A DNA stretch of 64,000 nucleotides from Palsa-892 sp035556215 (GCA_035556215.1 DATMFI010000043.1:1-64000); one strand, 5' to 3'. Shown: positions 1 to 10,762, numbered from the stretch's first letter. Notes: a model not told the origin generated them from the letters alone. Numbers and translations: made by a program.

Positions 1-581
1 GGACGCCGGTGACATTGTCCGAGGGCTCATCCGGGTCGTCGGCCAGTGTTGAGCGTCGAAAGCGGTGGTTAGCAAAGTAACACCACCGGGGGCCGCGCGG
101 AGCAAGCCGATTAAACACCGTGCGCGGGACGCTGGTTACGAGCCGGCGACTGCGGTGAGTACATATTCTGGTGTGCTTCTTCTCAACTCGCACATCAGGC
201 CGTGGAGACCGGCAAGTCTCCGGCGTCCCGCGCCGCCCTCATTTGGAAGGGCGCGAATGGGGGAAACCCCAAGCGCGCTGTTTCGAGGGGACCGGCAACT
301 GACGATGCCTCGGCGCTGAAAGCGATCGCGAGAACGAAGACACATGCCCGAAATCAAGCCGCTGCGCTTTCCGGCCACCGCCGGTTGTTCCGGCCCCAAC
401 GAACACCGCTTTCGCACCCCCCGGCCCCGCGCGTTCGGTTTCCGCCGGTAAATCAATGCCTTATCCTGCCCAATCTCCGCTTCCCAACCGCCAAAATCCC
501 TCTATATTGCAGCGCATTCCGCGACCCTGCTGGACGACATCCCGGCCCGGCCGCATTTCTCAAGACATAAAGGAGAGTCCG
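1..581. other. Gene-free, hairpin-rich stretch upstream of rpsO, identity unknown
   Basis: No reading frame here looks like a protein I recognise, and the open frames that exist are low-complexity and Arg/Pro rich. Several short perfect stems lie close together: GGAGAC/GTCTCC at 204-221, GCCCT/AGGGC at 235-252, and a two-part stem at 251-278 whose inner GGGG/CCCC helix is closed by a GAAA tetraloop. A GTGGT/ACCAC type stem lies near 65-88. In many alphaproteobacteria truB precedes rpsO at short distance, but no TruB C-terminus is visible. This could be a structured RNA, the non-coding end of a mobile element, or degenerate DNA. The last 30 bases carry the rpsO ribosome-binding site. Confidence 0.4.
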
Positions 582-851
582 ATGTCGCTAAGCGCAGAGC
601 GCAAACAGGCGCTCGTAAAAGAGTACGCGACCAAGAAGGGCGACACCGGTTCGCCTGAAGTTCAGGTCGCCATCCTTTCGGAACGGATCAATTACCTGAC
701 CGAACACTTCAAGACCCACGTCAAGGACAACCACTCCCGGCGCGGTCTCCTGAAGCTCGTCTCGCAGCGCCGCAGCCTCCTCGACTATCTCAAGTCGAAG
801 GACGAGGCGCGCTACAAGAAACTGATCGAGCGGCTCGATATCCGCCGCTAA
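582..851 (+). CDS. rpsO: 30S ribosomal protein S15
   Basis: This 89-residue protein is full length for S15, which binds the central domain of 16S rRNA and helps assemble the small-subunit platform. The sequence has the family's typical segments, including the GDTGSPEVQVA stretch near residue 20, the H-rich DNHSRRGLL turn near residue 50 and the RR..LLDYLK helix. The start is fixed by an AAGGAGA ribosome-binding site at 570-576. pnp follows on the same strand after about 196 bases, the classical rpsO-pnp arrangement in which both genes are often co-transcribed. Confidence 0.98.
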   Translation: MSLSAERKQALVKEYATKKGDTGSPEVQVAILSERINYLTEHFKTHVKDNHSRRGLLKLVSQRRSLLDYLKSKDEARYKKLIERLDIRR

Positions 852-1047
852 CTCACCCGCCGCGCGGGCATAGGGCTTCGCGCGGCATACCACGCGGCGG
901 GCGAAACCGCCGCATCACCAACGGCAGAGCCACAGTCATGGCAGGATCGTTAGGGGCTCATCATCCGGCGCGCGCAATTCGCGCGCGGGCGAGCCTCTTG
1001 CCGTCTTGCGCATGGCTTGGTTCCGCCGCAAGCCATGGAACATCCAT
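852..1047 (+). promoter_or_regulatory. rpsO-pnp intergenic leader with two stable hairpins
   Basis: Two perfect stems are visible. GCGGCGG/CCGCCGC at 894-913 is closed by GCGAAA, and GCGCGCG/CGCGCGC at 968-986 is closed by CAATT. Neither is followed by a U-tract, so they are not simple terminators. In other bacteria the pnp leader forms a stem cleaved by RNase III and then used by PNPase to destabilise its own mRNA. The position fits that role here, but the mechanism is inferred and not shown by the sequence. Confidence 0.5.
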
Positions 1048-3201
<2,154 letters not shown>

Positions 3202-3225
3202 CGGCGGCGCGCTGCATCGAATGCC

Positions 3226-3253
3226 AAGGGCGGCCTTGAGGCCGCCCTTTTTT
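3226..3253 (+). terminator. Rho-independent terminator of pnp
   Basis: A perfect 10-bp stem, AAGGGCGGCC and GGCCGCCCTT with a TTGA loop, is followed by a short T-run. It sits 24 bases after the pnp stop codon. Confidence 0.9.
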
Positions 3254-3330
3254 ACTGGCGTTTTGCCGCTCTCGCGATGCTTGTTCGGCTACGCTAAGAT
3301 CGGTTGTTGTAATTATTTTCCGGATTCGCA

Positions 3331-4014
3331 ATGGCGCCCTGGGCTCTCGCCTCCGCTCACATCTTCTCCCGCCTCCCCGAGAAGCTCGCCAACGACCTGT
3401 TCGCGAAATCGCGGCTCGTCAAAATCGCCGCCGACCAGACGCTGTTCACGGCGGGCGATCCCGGCGACGGCTGCTACCGCGTCGAGAGCGGGCTCATGAA
3501 GGTGAGCGTGATTTCGCCGGCGGGCAGCGAGCGTATCCTTGCGATCTTCGGGCCGGGCTCGCTGATCGGCGAATTCGCGGTGATCGACGGCCAGCCGCGC
3601 TCGGCGACCGTCACCGCGGTGCGCGAGAGCTTGCTGCGCTTCATCAGCCGCGCCGCCTACGACGAATTCGTGAAGAAGCATCCGGAAGTGCGCGATCACA
3701 TCATGATGATGCTGATCCAGCGCCTGCGCGACACCAACAGCATCGTCGCGGCGGCGAGCTTTCTTTCGACCAAGGGCCGGGTCGCGCTCGCGCTGCTCGG
3801 CCTTGCGGAAGCCTTCGGCCAGGATCTCGGCGGCGGGCGTCATCTCATCAAGCAGAAGATCACCCAGAACGAAGTGGCGGCGATGGCTGGCGTCGCGCGC
3901 GAGAATGTCAGCCGGACGCTGAACGAGTGGATGCGCCAGAAGCTGCTTTCCCGCGCGAGCGGCTTCTACACCATCGAGAACCGCAAGCTGCTCGAAAACG
4001 AAGCGGAGAATTAA
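3331..4014 (+). CDS. Crp/Fnr family transcriptional regulator
   Basis: This 227-residue protein has an N-terminal cyclic-nucleotide-binding fold (residues about 10-130, with GEFAVIDGQPRSATV resembling the phosphate-binding cassette) and a C-terminal winged helix-turn-helix (ITQNEVAAMAGVARENVSRTL near residue 175). The Cys residues that ligate the FNR iron-sulfur cluster are absent, so it is not an oxygen sensor of the FNR type. The helix-turn-helix carries RENVSRTL, close to the CRP recognition helix. The effector is unknown. Its stop codon overlaps that of the convergent LysR gene by three bases, with no terminator between them. Confidence 0.85.
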   Translation: MAPWALASAHIFSRLPEKLANDLFAKSRLVKIAADQTLFTAGDPGDGCYRVESGLMKVSVISPAGSERILAIFGPGSLIGEFAVIDGQPRSATVTAVRESLLRFISRAAYDEFVKKHPEVRDHIMMMLIQRLRDTNSIVAAASFLSTKGRVALALLGLAEAFGQDLGGGRHLIKQKITQNEVAAMAGVARENVSRTLNEWMRQKLLSRASGFYTIENRKLLENEAEN

Positions 4015-4934
4015 GCCGCCGGCCTGCGCCTCGGTTTGGCGTTGCCGCGCTTTTTCAGCGACTCGCTCACGATCCTGCCAAGCGCCCTGAAATCTTCCTT
4101 GCGCGGCGAGGTCACGCGCCAAACCAGCCCGACGCTGCGTGCCGGCTCCGGATTGCGGAAGCGAACGAGCTTGATGCGCGGATCGTGAACTTCCATCTGG
4201 GCCGCGACTTCGGGAACGAGCGTGATGCCGTAGCCGTTCGCCACCATCTGCATGACCGTCGCAAGGCTCGTGGCGCCGAGAGAGGCCGGTGTGCTGCCGG
4301 ACGCCGCCGAGCAGAACGCCAGCGCCTGATCGCGCAGGCAATGCCCCTCCTCGAGCAGAATCAGCCGCCGGGGGTCGATGGCGTCCACGCTGATGCGCTG
4401 AATTTGCGGTGCGCTCTGGGACGACATCGCCAGCAGAAACGGATCCCTGAACAGTTGCAAAGTCTCGAAGGCAGGATGCTCGATCGGCAAGGCCGCCATC
4501 ATTACATCGAGCTCGCCGCGCTCGAGTTCTCCGATGAGCTGCTTCGTCATCGTCTCCCGCACTTCGAGACGCAGCGCCGGATATTTTTTCTGCAGCCGGG
4601 GAAGAATGCGCGGCAAGAGATAAGGCGCGAGCGACGGAATGATGCCGAGCCGCAGCGCTCCGGTCAGCACCTGGTCCTTGTGGCGCGCGAAGTCGACGAG
4701 GTCTTGCACGTCGGTGAGAATCCTGCCGGCACGCTCGGCGATCTCGCGGCCGATTTCCGTCGGCGCGAATTCGCCCGAACGGCGCTCGAGGAGATCGGCT
4801 TGCAACTCGCGCTCGAGTTCGCGGATCTGCATCGAGAGCGCCGGTTGCGTGACGGCGCAACTTTCCGCCGCACGGCCGAAATGACCGTGCCGGACAAGGG
4901 CCGTGAGATAGCGAAGCTGGCGGAGGGTGACCAT
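4011..4934 (-). CDS. oxyR: LysR family hydrogen-peroxide regulator, OxyR-like
   Basis: This 307-residue LysR-type regulator has an N-terminal helix-turn-helix (LRQLRYLTALVRHGHFGRAA, then AVTQPALSMQIRELE) and a C-terminal substrate-binding-like domain. It is divergently transcribed from katG, the standard oxyR-katG arrangement. OxyR senses peroxide through two Cys residues; a Cys in HCLRDQALAFCSAASG near residue 200 fits this pair (CLRDQALAFC). The start chosen is MVTLRQLRY; a longer frame from 4964 adds ten residues but would cover the palindrome at 4938-4952. The assignment as OxyR rests on the Cys pair plus the katG neighbour. Confidence 0.88.
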   Translation of the reverse strand: MVTLRQLRYLTALVRHGHFGRAAESCAVTQPALSMQIRELERELQADLLERRSGEFAPTEIGREIAERAGRILTDVQDLVDFARHKDQVLTGALRLGIIPSLAPYLLPRILPRLQKKYPALRLEVRETMTKQLIGELERGELDVMMAALPIEHPAFETLQLFRDPFLLAMSSQSAPQIQRISVDAIDPRRLILLEEGHCLRDQALAFCSAASGSTPASLGATSLATVMQMVANGYGITLVPEVAAQMEVHDPRIKLVRFRNPEPARSVGLVWRVTSPRKEDFRALGRIVSESLKKRGNAKPRRRPAA

Positions 4935-4937
4935 TCC

Positions 4938-4952
4938 ATAAGATATTCTTAT
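4938..4952. promoter_or_regulatory. Inverted repeat, candidate LysR/OxyR operator
   Basis: ATAAGA-TAT-TCTTAT is a perfect 6-bp inverted repeat with a 3-bp centre and contains the T-N11-A core used by LysR-type regulators. It lies four bases upstream of the oxyR-like start, in the 129-bp gap shared with katG. Autoregulation and katG control are inferred from position. Confidence 0.55.
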
Positions 4953-5063
4953 GAAACAGACCAATCAATACGATTAGCCCTGATCGGCGTCCATCGCCTA
5001 AAACACAACACAGACCCGTTCTAAACAACAACCAAGGGTCACACACCCAAAGGGGATACGATC

Positions 5064-7247
5064 ATGGATGCGAAAACTGACAACAGCGGCGGCAAATGCC
5101 CCTTCACCGGCCAGCGCGGCAACCGAAATCGCGACTGGTGGCCGGATCACCTCGACGTTCAGGTTCTCCATCAGAATTCCGGCCTCGCCGATCCGATGGG
5201 CAAGGATTTCGACTATGTCGCGGAGTTCAAGACGCTCGATCTCAACGCCGTCATGAACGATCTGAAGGCGCTGATGACCGACTCGCAGGAATGGTGGCCC
5301 GCCGACTTCGGCCATTACGGCGGCCTGATGGTCCGCATGGCCTGGCACTCGGCCGGCACCTACCGCATCACCGACGGCCGCGGCGGCGCGGGCGCCGGTC
5401 AGCAGCGTTTCGCGCCGCTGAATTCCTGGCCCGATAACGTCAACCTAGACAAGGCGCGCCGCCTGCTGTGGCCGATCAAGCAGAAATACGGCCGCAAGCT
5501 TTCCTGGGCCGATCTCATGATTCTCGCCGGCAACGCCGCGCTCGAATCGATGGGCTTCAAGACGTTCGGTTTTGCCGGCGGCCGCGCCGACGTGTGGGAG
5601 CCCGAAGAACTCTATTGGGGCCCCGAAGGAACATGGCTCGGCGACGAGCGCTATTCGGGTGAGCGCCAGCTCGCGGAGCCGCTGGGCGCCGTGCAGATGG
5701 GCCTTATCTACGTCAACCCGGAAGGCCCGAACGGCAATCCGGATCCGGTCGCCGCGGCGAAGGACATCCGCGAGACGTTCTACCGGATGGCCATGAACGA
5801 CGAAGAGACCGTCGCGCTGATCGCCGGCGGCCACACCTTCGGCAAGACCCACGGCGCGGGCGATCCCTCGCTTGTCGGTCCGGCTCCGGAAGCGGCGGCG
5901 ATCGAGGATCAGGGCCTCGGCTGGAAGAGCAAGCACGGCACCGGCATCGGCGCCGATGCGATCGGCGGCGGCCCGGAAGTCACCTGGACGCAGGAGCCGG
6001 TGAAGTGGTCCAATCTCTTCTTCAAGAACCTGTTCGAGAACGAATGGGAACTGGAAAAAAGCCCGGCCGGCGCCAAGCAATGGCGCGCGAAAAACGGCAA
6101 GGCCACGATCCCCGACGCCTTCGACAAGTCGAAGAAGCATGTGCCGACCATGCTGACGACGGATCTCTCACTGCGCTTCGACCCGATCTATGAAAAAATC
6201 TCGCGGCGCTTCTACGAGAATCCCGATCAGTTCGCGGACGCTTTCGCCCGTGCCTGGTTCAAGCTCACGCATCGCGACATGGGTCCGCGCGCGCGCTATG
6301 CCGGTTCGCTCGTGCCGAAAGAAGTGCTGATCTGGCAGGACCCGATCCCCGAAGTCGATCACAAGCTGATCGACGACAAGGACGCGGCGGATCTAAAGGC
6401 CAAGATTCTGGCTTCTGGTCTTTCGGTTGCCGAACTCGTCTCGACCGCCTGGGCCTCGGCTTCGACCTTCCGCGGCTCGGACAAGCGCGGCGGCGCCAAT
6501 GGCGCGCGTATCCGCTTAAGCCCGCAGAAGGACTGGGAAGTCAACGAGCCGAAGCAGCTCGCCAAAGTACTGGCGCAGCTCGAAGCGATCCAGAAGACGT
6601 TCAACGGCGCGGCCGGCGGCGGCAAGAAGGTTTCGCTCGCCGACCTGATCGTGCTTGCGGGCAACGCAGCGGTCGAAAAGGCCGCGAAGGATGCTGGTAT
6701 CGACGTGAAGGTGCCGTTCGCGCCAGGCCGGATGGACGCTTCGCAGGACCAGACGGATGTCGAATCGTTCGCTCCGCTCGAACCGCGTCAGGACGCCTTC
6801 CGCAACTACACCAACGCCAAGAAGCTGCAGTTCATGCAGCCCGAAGAGGCGATGGTGGACCGGGCGCAATTGCTGCGGCTTACGGGACCGGAACTGACGG
6901 TGCTCATCGGCGGTTTGCGGGTGCTCGGCGCCAATGCGGGCGGCTCCAAGCACGGCGTATTCACCGCCAGGCCCGGCACGCTGACGAACGATTTCTTCGT
7001 CAACCTGCTCGATATGGGCACGGTATGGCAGCCGGCAGGCGGCGACGTTTACGAGGGCCGCGATCGCAAGACCAAGGCGCTGAAATGGACCGCCACCCGC
7101 GTCGACCTCATCTTCGGCGCGCATTCCCAGCTTCGCGCCTTCGCGGAGGTTTATGGCTGCGCCGACGCCAAGGAAAAGTTCGCCAGGGATTTCGTGGCGG
7201 CCTGGACCAAGGTGATGAACGCCGACCGCTTCGATCTCCACGCCTGA
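5064..7247 (+). CDS. katG: Bifunctional catalase-peroxidase
   Basis: This 727-residue heme enzyme removes hydrogen peroxide by catalase and peroxidase chemistry. The distal pocket R91-W94-H95 lies in RMAWHSAGTYR and the proximal heme ligand is H257 in GGHTFGKTHG. The covalent Met-Tyr-Trp adduct needed for catalase activity can be formed by W94, Y216 (IYVNPEGP) and M242 (RMAMND). The C-terminal half is the usual inactive peroxidase repeat. An AGGGGA ribosome-binding site precedes the start. It is divergent from the oxyR-like gene, which probably activates it under peroxide stress. Confidence 0.98.
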   Translation: MDAKTDNSGGKCPFTGQRGNRNRDWWPDHLDVQVLHQNSGLADPMGKDFDYVAEFKTLDLNAVMNDLKALMTDSQEWWPADFGHYGGLMVRMAWHSAGTYRITDGRGGAGAGQQRFAPLNSWPDNVNLDKARRLLWPIKQKYGRKLSWADLMILAGNAALESMGFKTFGFAGGRADVWEPEELYWGPEGTWLGDERYSGERQLAEPLGAVQMGLIYVNPEGPNGNPDPVAAAKDIRETFYRMAMNDEETVALIAGGHTFGKTHGAGDPSLVGPAPEAAAIEDQGLGWKSKHGTGIGADAIGGGPEVTWTQEPVKWSNLFFKNLFENEWELEKSPAGAKQWRAKNGKATIPDAFDKSKKHVPTMLTTDLSLRFDPIYEKISRRFYENPDQFADAFARAWFKLTHRDMGPRARYAGSLVPKEVLIWQDPIPEVDHKLIDDKDAADLKAKILASGLSVAELVSTAWASASTFRGSDKRGGANGARIRLSPQKDWEVNEPKQLAKVLAQLEAIQKTFNGAAGGGKKVSLADLIVLAGNAAVEKAAKDAGIDVKVPFAPGRMDASQDQTDVESFAPLEPRQDAFRNYTNAKKLQFMQPEEAMVDRAQLLRLTGPELTVLIGGLRVLGANAGGSKHGVFTARPGTLTNDFFVNLLDMGTVWQPAGGDVYEGRDRKTKALKWTATRVDLIFGAHSQLRAFAEVYGCADAKEKFARDFVAAWTKVMNADRFDLHA

Positions 7248-7270
7248 TCCGATCGAAAGGACGACAAACA

Positions 7271-7297
7271 AAACGGCCGGGTTGACCCGGCCGTTTT
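7271..7297. terminator. Bidirectional terminator between katG and fabI
   Basis: AAACGGCCGGG and CCCGGCCGTTT form a perfect 11-bp stem with a TTGA loop. A-runs and T-runs flank both sides, so it can end the plus-strand katG transcript and the converging minus-strand fabI transcript. Confidence 0.85.
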
Positions 7298-7325
7298 CAT
7301 TCAGAGGGAAAATTTATTCCGCGTC

Positions 7326-8153
7326 CTATTCCGCGGCTTTCGGCATATTCTTGTCGTCGCTGTTCTTGAGCGTGTCAGGGTGCGGCATCGCGATGACGTT
7401 GTAACCCGAATCGACAAAGTGAATTTCGCCGGTAACGCCGGTCGAAAGATCGGACAGGAGATACAACCCCGCCCCGCCCAATTCCTCGAGCGTGACCCCG
7501 CGGCCGAGCGGCGAATTCTTTTGCTGAAAAGCGAACATCACGCGCGCGTCACCAATGCCGGCGCCGGCGAGCGTGCGGATCGGGCCCGCCGAGATCGCGT
7601 TCACGCGGATCGCCCGGTTGCCGTAATCGACGGCGAGATACCGCACGCTTGCCTCCAGCGCCGCCTTTGCGACGCCCATGGCGTTGTAGTTCGGCATCGC
7701 CCGATCGCCACCGTTATAGGTCAGCGTGATCATCGAGCCGCCATTCTTCATCAAGGCCGCGGCACGCTTCGCCGCTTCGGTGAAGGAGAAACAGGAGATC
7801 ACCATGGTGCGGACGAAGTTATCGCGCGTCGTATCGGCGTAGAGACCCTTCAACTGGTTCTTGTCGGAGAAAGCGACGGCGTGAACGAGGAAATCGAGCC
7901 CGCCCCATTTCTTTTCGATTTCAGAAAATACGCGATCGACCGTTGCGATATCCTCGACATCGCACGGCAGGACGATCTCACCCTTGACGGATTCGGCGAG
8001 CGGGCGGACGCGCTTCTCCAGCGCTTCACCCTGATAGGTAAAGGCGAGTTTGGCGCCGTGCGCCGCGGCCGCTTTCGCGATGCCCCATGCGATCGAGTGA
8101 TCGTTCGCGACGCCCATGATGAGGCCGCGCTTCCCTTCCATCAAACCTTTCAT
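7326..8153 (-). CDS. fabI: Enoyl-[acyl-carrier-protein] reductase (NADH)
   Basis: This 275-residue short-chain dehydrogenase-type enzyme reduces the trans-2-enoyl-ACP in the last step of each fatty-acid elongation cycle. The N-terminal GLIMGVANDHSIAWGIA is the FabI nucleotide-binding signature. The catalytic Tyr-x6-Lys is in YNAMGVAKAALEAS, preceded by TLTYNGGDRAMPNYN. It is the last gene of the fabA-fabB-fabI set on the minus strand, with a 44-bp gap to fabB. An in-frame ATG four codons in (MEGKRG) is an equally possible start. Confidence 0.97.
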   Translation of the reverse strand: MKGLMEGKRGLIMGVANDHSIAWGIAKAAAAHGAKLAFTYQGEALEKRVRPLAESVKGEIVLPCDVEDIATVDRVFSEIEKKWGGLDFLVHAVAFSDKNQLKGLYADTTRDNFVRTMVISCFSFTEAAKRAAALMKNGGSMITLTYNGGDRAMPNYNAMGVAKAALEASVRYLAVDYGNRAIRVNAISAGPIRTLAGAGIGDARVMFAFQQKNSPLGRGVTLEELGGAGLYLLSDLSTGVTGEIHFVDSGYNVIAMPHPDTLKNSDDKNMPKAAE

Positions 8154-8197
8154 ATGTCGTCTCTTCGGCTCGTCTAATTCGACTGGCTTATAGAAAA

Positions 8198-9415
8198 TCA
8201 GGCGTCGTGACGCTTGAATACGAGCGTCGCATTGGTGCCGCCAAAGCCAAACGAATTCGACAGCACACAGTTCAATTTCGCGTTGTCCACCCGTTTGCGC
8301 ACGATCGGCATGTCGGCAAAATCAGGGTCGATCTCGTCGATATGAGCGCTTTCGCAGATGAAGCCGTTATTCATCATCAGGAGCGAATAGATCGCTTCCT
8401 GCACGCCGGTGGCACCGAGCGAGTGCCCGGTCAGCGATTTGGTCGCCGAGATCGGCGGGCATTTCGCACCGAACACTTCGCGGATCGCCTCGATCTCCTT
8501 GATGTCGCCGACCGGCGTCGAAGTCGCGTGCGGATTGATGTAATCGACCGGCAGCTTGACGTTCTCAAGCGCCATCTGCATGCAGCGGACCGCACCTTCG
8601 CCTGACGGCGCCACCATGTCGTGGCCGTCGGAAGTCGCGCCGTAACCGGCAAGCTCGCCGTAGATTTTGGCGCCGCGCGCCTTGGCGCGCTCGTATTCCT
8701 CGAGCACCAGCACGCCCGCGCCGCCGGCGATGACGAAACCGTCGCGGTTTTTGTCGTAGGCGCGTGATGCGACCGCAGGCTTGTCGTTATAACCCGAAGA
8801 CATTGCGCCCATCGCGTCGAACAGCACCGAGAGCGTCCAGTCGAGTTCTTCGCAGCCGCCCGCGAACATTACGTCCTGCTTGCCGGCCTGGATCATCTCG
8901 TAGGCGTTGCCGATGCAGTGGTTGGAGGTCGCGCAGGCCGACGAGATCGAGTAGTTGACGCCCTTGATCTTGAACCAGGTGGCAAGGGTTGCCGACGCGG
9001 TCGATGACATCGCCTTCGGCACCGCGAAGGGGCCGACGCGCTTCGGGCCCTTGGTGCGTGTCGTGTCGGCGGCTTCGACAATCGTCTTGGTCGAGGGACC
9101 GCCCGAACCCATGATGATGCCGGTTTTCGGATTGCTGATATCCTTTTCTTCAAGCGCGGCGTCGCGGATCGCCTGATCCATCGCGACATGATTCCACGCA
9201 GTGCCACCGCCGTGAAAACGCATCGCGCGGCGATCGACGATCGCGCTCGCGTCAAGCGTCGGCACACCGGCGACCTGACTGCGGAAGCCGAGCTTGGCCT
9301 GATCTTCAGCGTGCGTGATGCCGCTTTTGGCCTCACGCAGGCTCGCCAGCACCTCCTGGGTGTTGTTGCCGATCGAGGAGACGATCCCCATTCCGGTGAC
9401 AACGACGCGTCGCAT
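8198..9415 (-). CDS. fabB: Beta-ketoacyl-ACP synthase I
   Basis: This 405-residue condensing enzyme elongates cis-unsaturated acyl-ACPs made by FabA. The thiolase-fold active site is complete: Cys in SSACATSNHCIG, the first His in PHATSTPVGD and the second in SLTGHSLGATG. Its position next to fabA, and not in a fabF operon, supports the FabB assignment. The start MRRVVVTGMGIVSS is the family's normal N-terminus. Confidence 0.96.
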   Translation of the reverse strand: MRRVVVTGMGIVSSIGNNTQEVLASLREAKSGITHAEDQAKLGFRSQVAGVPTLDASAIVDRRAMRFHGGGTAWNHVAMDQAIRDAALEEKDISNPKTGIIMGSGGPSTKTIVEAADTTRTKGPKRVGPFAVPKAMSSTASATLATWFKIKGVNYSISSACATSNHCIGNAYEMIQAGKQDVMFAGGCEELDWTLSVLFDAMGAMSSGYNDKPAVASRAYDKNRDGFVIAGGAGVLVLEEYERAKARGAKIYGELAGYGATSDGHDMVAPSGEGAVRCMQMALENVKLPVDYINPHATSTPVGDIKEIEAIREVFGAKCPPISATKSLTGHSLGATGVQEAIYSLLMMNNGFICESAHIDEIDPDFADMPIVRKRVDNAKLNCVLSNSFGFGGTNATLVFKRHDA

Positions 9416-9474
9416 GATTGACCTCTTCGATTTCTTCCGGGTCGCGTGGCACCGCGTTCGCGGCGGCCTTCAAT

Positions 9475-10005
9475 TTACGCCTTCGCAGGCGCCATCTGGC
9501 CGGCCTGGAACAACCCGACCTTCAAATCCGCCGCTCGATAGATGACTTCGCCATCGGCCGAGAGCCAGCCATCAGCGATACCGAGAACCAGTTTCGAGCG
9601 CATGACGCGCTTGATGTCGATGCCATAAATCACTTTCTTCACGCTCGGCAGAACCTGCCCGGAAAACTTGATCTCGCCGGTACCGAGTGCGCGGCCCTTG
9701 CCGGGCGCGCCGAGCCAGCCGAGGTAGAAGCCGAGCATCTGCCAGAGCGCATCGAGACCGAGGCAGCCCGGCATCACCGGGTCACCCTTGAAATGGCAGG
9801 CGAAAAACCACAGGTCCGGCTTCACATCGAGCTCCGCCCGAATGAGGCCCTTGCCGTGGGCGCCGCCCTGCTCGGAGATCTCGGAAATGCGGTCAAACAT
9901 CAGCATCGGCGGCAGCGGAAGTTGCGCGTTCCCCTCGCCGAAAAGCTCTCCCCGTCCGCAGGCCAGCAAATCCTCGTAACTGAAACTATTCGGTCTTTCG
10001 CTCAT
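9475..10005 (-). CDS. fabA: 3-hydroxydecanoyl-ACP dehydratase/isomerase
   Basis: This 176-residue hot-dog-fold enzyme dehydrates 3-hydroxydecanoyl-ACP and isomerises the product to the cis-3 form, the branch point to unsaturated fatty acids. The active-site His71 and Asp85 lie in CHFKGDPVMPGCLGLDALWQ, which matches the FabA and not the FabZ motif. The start MSERPNSFSYEDLL is the usual N-terminus; a longer frame from 10077 is not supported. It heads the fabA-fabB-fabI operon, divergent from irr. Confidence 0.96.
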   Translation of the reverse strand: MSERPNSFSYEDLLACGRGELFGEGNAQLPLPPMLMFDRISEISEQGGAHGKGLIRAELDVKPDLWFFACHFKGDPVMPGCLGLDALWQMLGFYLGWLGAPGKGRALGTGEIKFSGQVLPSVKKVIYGIDIKRVMRSKLVLGIADGWLSADGEVIYRAADLKVGLFQAGQMAPAKA

Positions 10006-10258
10006 TGCCGCTTTCTGAATATTCGTGTCTGGAACCCCTGAAATCCCTAACACAGGCCTCCCATTCCCGAAAGGCAAGAAGCTTGATTTCGCGGCTGTCG
10101 CTCGAAAAATACAATATATTTCAGTGGCTTATTATTATTGCGTCGGAATTTTTGAACTTCTAATATTATAAAATATCATGGATGGGCTTGCTTGATCGTC
10201 AGATCGGCATCATTCATGTTACGGAACGTAAGGTTTTGTACCACTAGAGTCTTTAGCG
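10006..10258. promoter_or_regulatory. AT-rich divergent promoter region between fabA and irr
   Basis: This 253-bp gap is clearly more AT-rich than its surroundings, especially near 10110-10180 (for example AATATTATAAAATAT). An imperfect dyad, TTTTGAA-C-TTCTAAT, lies at about 10151-10165 and recalls the TTTAGAA/TTCTAAA halves of iron-control elements, but the spacing is not canonical. It must carry the promoters of both operons. An Irr site is possible but not proven. Confidence 0.5.
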
Positions 10259-10762
10259 ATGACCGAACTGGACCGCCGACATCTCCTGGATGACGAACAC
10301 GCCGAGCTGCCGATCGAGCAGCTCAGCACGGAGCCGTCGGCTGGGCGCCGTACCGGCTGCCCGTTCCACGACGTGCGCGCCATGCTACGTGATGTTGGCC
10401 TGCGCCCGACCCGGCAGCGTCTTGCGCTGGGCTGGCTCTTGTTTGCCAAAGGCGGCCGCCATCTCACTGCGGAAATGCTGCACGAAGACGCGCTCAAGGC
10501 GCGCTTCCCTGTTTCGCTCGCGACCATTTACAACACGCTCAACCAGTTCACCGAAGCGGGTTTGCTGCGTGAGGTCGCCGTCGACGGATCGAAAACCTAT
10601 TTCGATACCGATGCTTCCGATCACCATCACTTCTACATCGAAGGTGACGGCAAGCTGCTCGACATTCACGACACGCTTGCGCTCGACGCCATGCCGACGC
10701 CGCCGGAAGGCTACGAGGTTGCGCGCGTCGATGTCGTCGTGCGCCTGAAACGCAAGTCCTAA
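10259..10762 (+). CDS. irr: Iron response regulator Irr (Fur superfamily)
   Basis: This 167-residue Fur-family protein controls heme and iron genes according to heme supply in Rhizobiales. It carries both features known for Bradyrhizobium Irr: an N-terminal heme-regulatory motif (TGCPFHDV, Cys34-Pro35) and a three-His cluster (DHHHFYIEG, His122-124) used as a second heme site. The winged helix covers about residues 40-115 (RPTRQRLALGWLLF, SLATIYNTLNQFTEAGLL). Fur's C-terminal CxxC zinc site is absent. The start used gives a short acidic N-terminus before the heme motif. It is divergent from fabA. Confidence 0.93.
   Translation: MTELDRRHLLDDEHAELPIEQLSTEPSAGRRTGCPFHDVRAMLRDVGLRPTRQRLALGWLLFAKGGRHLTAEMLHEDALKARFPVSLATIYNTLNQFTEAGLLREVAVDGSKTYFDTDASDHHHFYIEGDGKLLDIHDTLALDAMPTPPEGYEVARVDVVVRLKRKS

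Noticed and set aside
10151..10165. Canonical iron-control element (Irr box) in the fabA-irr gap
   Set aside because: Only an imperfect dyad with non-standard spacing is present, so it is mentioned as a possibility but not called as a site.
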